Shown piece by piece: positions 5,449-5,484 of a DNA stretch of 5,484 nt. The notes under the pieces were generated by a model. It saw nothing but the letters and a program-made list of their open reading frames with translations, made no database searches and was not told where the DNA came from. This stretch comes from an uncultured Woeseiaceae bacterium. Its GTDB lineage: Bacteria; Pseudomonadota; Gammaproteobacteria; Woeseiales; Woeseiaceae. Numbering within the stretch: the stretch's first letter is position 1; every line of letters starts with the position of its first letter. The stretch is from NCBI GenBank assembly GCA_947259435.1, contig CAMYMP010000303.1:1-5484 (forward strand), written 5' to 3'. A program made the position numbers and the translations under genes.

Positions 5449-5465
5449 AACCAGCGGGTAACCAG
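5449..5465. repeat. Tandem AACCAG repeat upstream of the DRR-motif gene
   Basis: AACCAG occurs at 5449-5454 and again at 5460-5465, 11 bases apart or about one helical turn, on the same face of the DNA. The pair lies 39-55 bases before the start of the minus-strand gene, where a regulator could bind as a tandem dimer. Two hexamers are weak evidence. Confidence 0.3.
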
Positions 5466-5484
5466 ACCATATTTTCGCACCTTC

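Overview
The window looks like chromosomal DNA of a moderately GC-rich, probably marine or free-living gammaproteobacterium. This placement rests on the protein families alone: a secreted choice-of-anchor B protein, a DUF2799-type outer-membrane lipoprotein, and a small membrane-anchored protein with repeated Asp-Arg-Arg motifs of a kind I associate with Gammaproteobacteria. No rRNA, tRNA, insertion sequence, phage gene or CRISPR array is visible, and no gap between genes exceeds 300 bases. I recognise families with fair confidence, but none of the five genes has a substrate or partner that can be named from sequence.

Layout from left to right. (1) Bases 1-2100, minus strand: a 700-codon open gene running off the left edge. 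It starts with TTG and encodes a secreted LVIVD/choice-of-anchor B protein with Calx-beta modules. (2) Bases 2101-2228: a divergent intergenic region. (3) Bases 2229-3293, plus strand: a GTG-started patatin-like phospholipase with an intact Ser-Asp dyad. (4) Around 3284-3314: an imperfect hairpin where the patatin gene converges on the next gene. (5) Bases 3389-4150, minus strand: a three-helix membrane protein with a C-terminal NERD-like domain. Its catalytic residues look degenerate, and its C-terminus seems to continue in another frame to 3306. (6) Bases 4151-4330: a divergent regulatory region holding a perfect CRP-type palindrome (TGTGA-N6-TCACA). (7) Bases 4331-4963, plus strand: a DUF2799-like lipoprotein with a long C-terminal coiled coil. 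(8) Bases 5000-5410, minus strand: a small single-pass membrane protein with a Cys/His cluster and three DRR motifs.

The genes alternate in direction (minus, plus, minus, plus, minus), so there is no operon and no evidence for a multi-gene system. The NERD gene and the lipoprotein gene could share control through the CRP-like site. Four of the five products are predicted to be in or outside the cell envelope; the patatin is predicted to be cytosolic. The points most worth checking are the CRP-like site with a well-spaced -10 on the NERD side, the disrupted NERD 3' end, the altered NERD catalytic motif, and the Cys/His plus DRR small protein. I see no convincing undescribed multi-component system here.
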